A stretch of DNA of 5,960 nucleotides, from positions 1 to 5,960 of the forward strand of contig DASUSF010000311.1 in assembly GCA_036375275.1 (NCBI GenBank), given 5' to 3'. Numbering within the stretch: position 1 is the stretch's first letter; each line of letters starts with the position of its first letter. This DNA comes from DASUSF01 sp036375275. GTDB taxonomy: Bacteria > Pseudomonadota > Alphaproteobacteria > Geminicoccales > Geminicoccaceae. A program made the position numbers and the translations under genes. This document shows positions 5,628-5,960 of this stretch, piece by piece. A model generated the notes under the pieces. The model had not been told where the DNA came from and did not search any database. It saw only the letters and a list, made by a program, of their open reading frames with translations.

Positions 5628-5960
5628 ATGACCACGACCAACAGCGTCAGCATCGGCATCCTCGGCGCGACCGGCTACACCGGGGTCGAGCTGCTCCGTC
5701 TGCTCGCCGACCATCCGGCCGGGGAGGTGCGTGCGCTGACCTCGGAGCGCCACGCCGGTCAGCCCCTGAGCGCGGTGTTCCCGCACCTGCTCGGCCGCGA
5801 CCTGCCCGATCTGATCCGGATGGAGGAGGTCGACTACGGCGCGCTCGACGTGGTGTTCGGCTGCCTGCCGCACGGCACCACCCAGGACGTGATCCGGGAC
5901 CTGCCGCGTGGGCCGAAGATCGTCGACCTGTCGGCCGACTTCCGGCTCCGGGACCCGGCG
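5628..5960 (+). CDS. argC: N-acetyl-gamma-glutamyl-phosphate reductase, N-terminal part (3'-truncated by window edge)
   Basis: ArgC reduces N-acetylglutamyl-5-phosphate with NADPH to the semialdehyde, the third step of arginine synthesis, in the cytoplasm. The first 111 residues of roughly 345 are present and the frame stays open to the last base. The NADP-binding Rossmann motif SIGILGATGYTGVELLRLL (8-26) follows a short MTTTNSV tail; further family landmarks are LTSERHAGQPLSAVFPHL (37-54), DVVFGCLPHGTTQ (74-86) and KIVDLSADFRLRDP (97-110). The catalytic cysteine and histidine fall beyond the window. The spacing of these motifs matches the long bacterial type (around 345 residues) and not the short type. 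The ATG at 5628 has a good ribosome-binding site. The gene is divergent from purD; downstream neighbours are not visible. Confidence 0.95.
   Translation, partial: MTTTNSVSIGILGATGYTGVELLRLLADHPAGEVRALTSERHAGQPLSAVFPHLLGRDLPDLIRMEEVDYGALDVVFGCLPHGTTQDVIRDLPRGPKIVDLSADFRLRDPA

Noticed and set aside
5550..5873. A 107-codon minus-strand open frame opposite argC
   Set aside because: Antisense shadow of argC codons with no motif.
5552..5960. Plus-strand frame from the ATG at 5552 overlapping argC
   Set aside because: Open only because of high GC; the product is Arg/Pro/Gly-rich and the ATG lies inside the hairpin with no ribosome-binding site. ArgC in its own frame is clear.

Overview
The window is very GC-rich with dense coding and short intergenic gaps. 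Proteins and gene style (RFGDPECQ-type PurD, Sua5 with its C-terminal domain, stand-alone BioY, small DUF2628-like membrane protein, GTG/TTG starts) suggest a high-GC proteobacterial chromosome, most likely an alphaproteobacterium of the Rhodospirillales type. That placement is inference from protein character, not from a search.

Layout, left to right. (1) Positions 1-1622, + strand: the C-terminal two thirds of a molybdenum-cofactor-binding large subunit of the xanthine dehydrogenase / aldehyde oxidase / CoxL superfamily, cut by the left edge. (2) A strong hairpin at 1630-1660 separates it from two convergent minus-strand genes: a 40-residue single-span membrane protein (1675-1797) and, 12 bases upstream of it, a 210-residue multi-span protein resembling DUF2628 (1810-2442). 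(3) A 174-base gap (2443-2616) holds an 18-bp tandem repeat overlapping the end of the next gene and a short AT-richer tract. (4) A minus-strand cluster transcribed in the order purD, bioY, sua5/tsaC (5510 down to 2617), with gaps of 43 and 7 bases, looks like one operon. (5) Divergent from purD, the first 111 codons of argC start at 5628 and run off the right edge; the shared upstream region contains a long GC-rich hairpin.

Functions: purD (purine synthesis), bioY (biotin uptake), sua5/tsaC (t6A tRNA modification) and argC (arginine synthesis) are housekeeping genes that share an operon or neighbourhood rather than a pathway. The molybdo-hydroxylase subunit belongs to an operon lying mostly outside the window. 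No tRNA, rRNA, CRISPR array, insertion sequence or phage gene was seen. I did not find a convincing new multi-gene system; the parts least explained are the two small membrane-protein genes, the argC leader hairpin and the repeat at the sua5 stop codon.
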